From NCBI GenBank assembly GCA_937881255.1, contig CALGFH010000109.1, forward strand, positions 1 through 7,497: a stretch of 7,497 bases of DNA, given 5' to 3'. This stretch comes from an uncultured Actinomycetes bacterium. Its GTDB lineage: Bacteria; Actinomycetota; CALGFH01. This document shows positions 6,894 through 7,497 of the stretch, piece after piece. The notes below the pieces were generated by a model, which was given only the letters and a program-made list of their open reading frames with translations, did no database searches and was not told the origin of the DNA. A program made the position numbers and the translations under genes. Numbering within the stretch: the stretch's first letter is position 1; the number at the start of each line of letters is the position of its first letter.

Positions 6894-7266
6894 GGCACCG
6901 TGGGTCGGCCCTTTGGGGGCGGCGCCGTTGGCTGGGACGGTGGGTGGGCCCGGTCGATCGGGTGCCGTGCGGAGAGCAGGCACGGTGGGTCGGGCCCCAT
7001 TCGCTCGCCTGGCACCGTGGTCGGGCCTTGGGTCCCATGCAGTTGCCTGCCCGAAGGGCAGGGCTGTCGGGGCCATTCACTTACCTGGCACGGTGGGGTC
7101 GGGCCCCGGGGCTTCGGATGCCGTACGGCTACCAGGCACGGTGGGTCGGGCTATTCGGGTTCCATGCGGTCGCCTGGCTCGAGGTTCGGGTTCGGGCCTT
7201 AGGTCCTCGCCTGGCTCGGTGGCCCGGGCACAGGGCCTATCCGGTAGCCGGGCGCGGTGGACGGGC
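6894..7266. repeat. About ten degenerate copies of a G-rich element
   Basis: Copies of a core close to GGCACGGTGGGTCGGGCC begin near 6894, 6934, 6979, 7011, 7057, 7087, 7135, 7176, 7213 and 7249. Steps are 30-48 bases. Several copies are preceded by TCGCCT, TTGCCT or TTACCT. A second module resembling GGTTCCATGCGG or GGTGCCGTGCGG occurs in the longer units (near 6961, 7031, 7116 and 7159). Longer and shorter units partly alternate, giving a spacing of about 77 bases between units 6934, 7011 and 7087. The copies are too divergent and too closely spaced for a CRISPR array. CCGTGC in the second module is complementary to GCACGG in the core, so neighbouring modules can form stems, for example 6965-6970 with 6980-6985. 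Confidence 0.6.
7046..7062. repeat. Perfect 7-bp hairpin with GAA loop inside the repeat region
   Basis: CCTGCCC (7046-7052), loop GAA, GGGCAGG (7056-7062). This is one of the tightest local stems in the intergenic region. It could act as a factor-independent terminator lacking a T tract or as a structured part of the repeat unit. No transcript is evident. Confidence 0.4.
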
Positions 7267-7288
7267 TGTTCCGGCGCGCGAGGGTGCC

Positions 7289-7306
7289 CCCGACCTGCCG
7301 GTCGGG
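7289..7306 (-). terminator. Candidate terminator of the HNH endonuclease gene
   Basis: CCCGACC (7289-7295), a four-base loop, and GGTCGGG (7300-7306) form a perfect 7-bp GC-rich stem. It starts at the base right after the TGA at 7307-7309 of the minus-strand HNH gene. There is no T tract. Position relative to the stop is the main support. Confidence 0.5.
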
Positions 7307-7497
7307 TCAGGCGGCGCTGGGATGTCGCCGGTGGGGTCGGCGGTGGGGTGGGGTGGCGGTCAGCCGACCGTCAGCCTGGCGGACCAGTTGCCAGCCGTCC
7401 TCGTGGACGGCGCGGTGGTGGGCTCGGCACAGCAAGGCCAGATTGGCCAGGTCGGTGGGGCCGCCATGGAGCCAGTGCCGCAAGTGGTGGGCTTCGC
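7307..7497 (-). CDS. HNH endonuclease, DUF222/13E12 type, C-terminal part only
   Basis: The last 62 residues of a gene that enters from the right edge and ends at the TGA at 7307-7309. The visible part has the HNH nuclease pattern of DUF222-linked proteins: EAHHLRHWLHGGPTDLANL, then CRAHHRAVHEDGW. The paired His residues of the first motif are the catalytic site, and the later Cys/His residues complete the metal-binding fold. A short Arg/His/Pro-rich tail follows. Proteins of this type are multi-copy in actinobacteria, where the 13E12 repeat family of mycobacteria is the best known example; their role is poorly defined. The DUF222 region and the start lie outside the window. A hairpin directly abuts the stop. 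Confidence 0.85.
   Translation of the reverse strand, partial: EAHHLRHWLHGGPTDLANLALLCRAHHRAVHEDGWQLVRQADGRLTATPPHRRPHRRHPSAA

Larger units (their letters stand above)
6828..7306. other. Intergenic region without recognisable genes
   Basis: Between the epoxide hydrolase promoter and the HNH gene no credible protein is seen. The frames open here give Gly/Arg-rich low-complexity translations without recognisable domains. The + strand is strongly G-rich. The stretch holds a family of degenerate repeats and three perfect hairpins, listed separately. Confidence 0.7.

Noticed and set aside
6934..6960. G-quadruplex
   Set aside because: Several GGG runs occur on the + strand, but the fourth run is separated by an 11-base C-containing loop, so the case is weak.
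6816..7202. 128-codon + strand open frame through the intergenic repeats
   Set aside because: Its Gly/Arg-rich translation only mirrors the DNA repeats. It starts within the operator/promoter region of the opposite gene and has no convincing ribosome site.
6894..7266. CRISPR array
   Set aside because: Repeats differ from copy to copy, steps vary from 30 to 48 bases, and what lies between copies is itself related sequence, not unique spacers. No cas gene is present.

Overview
The window is about 7.5 kb of very GC-rich DNA. Tat-lipoprotein targeting, GTG starts, 4-bp start/stop overlaps and a DUF222/13E12-type HNH gene at the right edge all suggest an actinobacterium. No rRNA or other taxonomic marker is present, so the lineage is not resolved.

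Left half (1-4444, + strand): a polyamine uptake and catabolism operon. It holds a PotD-type substrate-binding lipoprotein (start possibly overlapping the stop of an upstream gene), a PotB-type permease, a PotC-type permease (4-bp overlap with potB), and an aldehyde dehydrogenase closest in its visible motifs to gamma-aminobutyraldehyde dehydrogenase (PatD). The layout resembles the E. coli ydcSTUV-patD locus. The transporter ATPase is not in the window and is probably just upstream. Together the genes would import putrescine or spermidine and oxidise the derived 4-aminobutanal to GABA.

Middle (4441-6830, - strand): a compact two-gene operon converging on the first. An epoxide hydrolase of the microsomal type (EHN plus alpha/beta hydrolase) is followed, with an ATGA overlap, by an HTH_42 winged-helix protein of the AlkZ-like DNA glycosylase family that carries a QxQ catalytic motif. 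A consensus TATAAT -10 box lies between two GGAAC/GTTCC operator-like inverted repeats directly upstream. One gene removes epoxides and the other could excise the adducts epoxides make in DNA, so the pair reads as a regulated genotoxin-defence module. This is the most interesting part of the window. The two operons share overlapping stop codons (TTAG), and a strong hairpin just inside the glycosylase gene could end the polyamine transcript.

Right end (6831-7306): no gene is seen. The stretch has several perfect hairpins and about ten degenerate copies of a G-rich element resembling GGCACGGTGGGTCGGGCC. At 7307-7497 (- strand) is the C-terminal end of an HNH endonuclease gene running off the window, with a 7-bp-stem hairpin abutting its stop codon.
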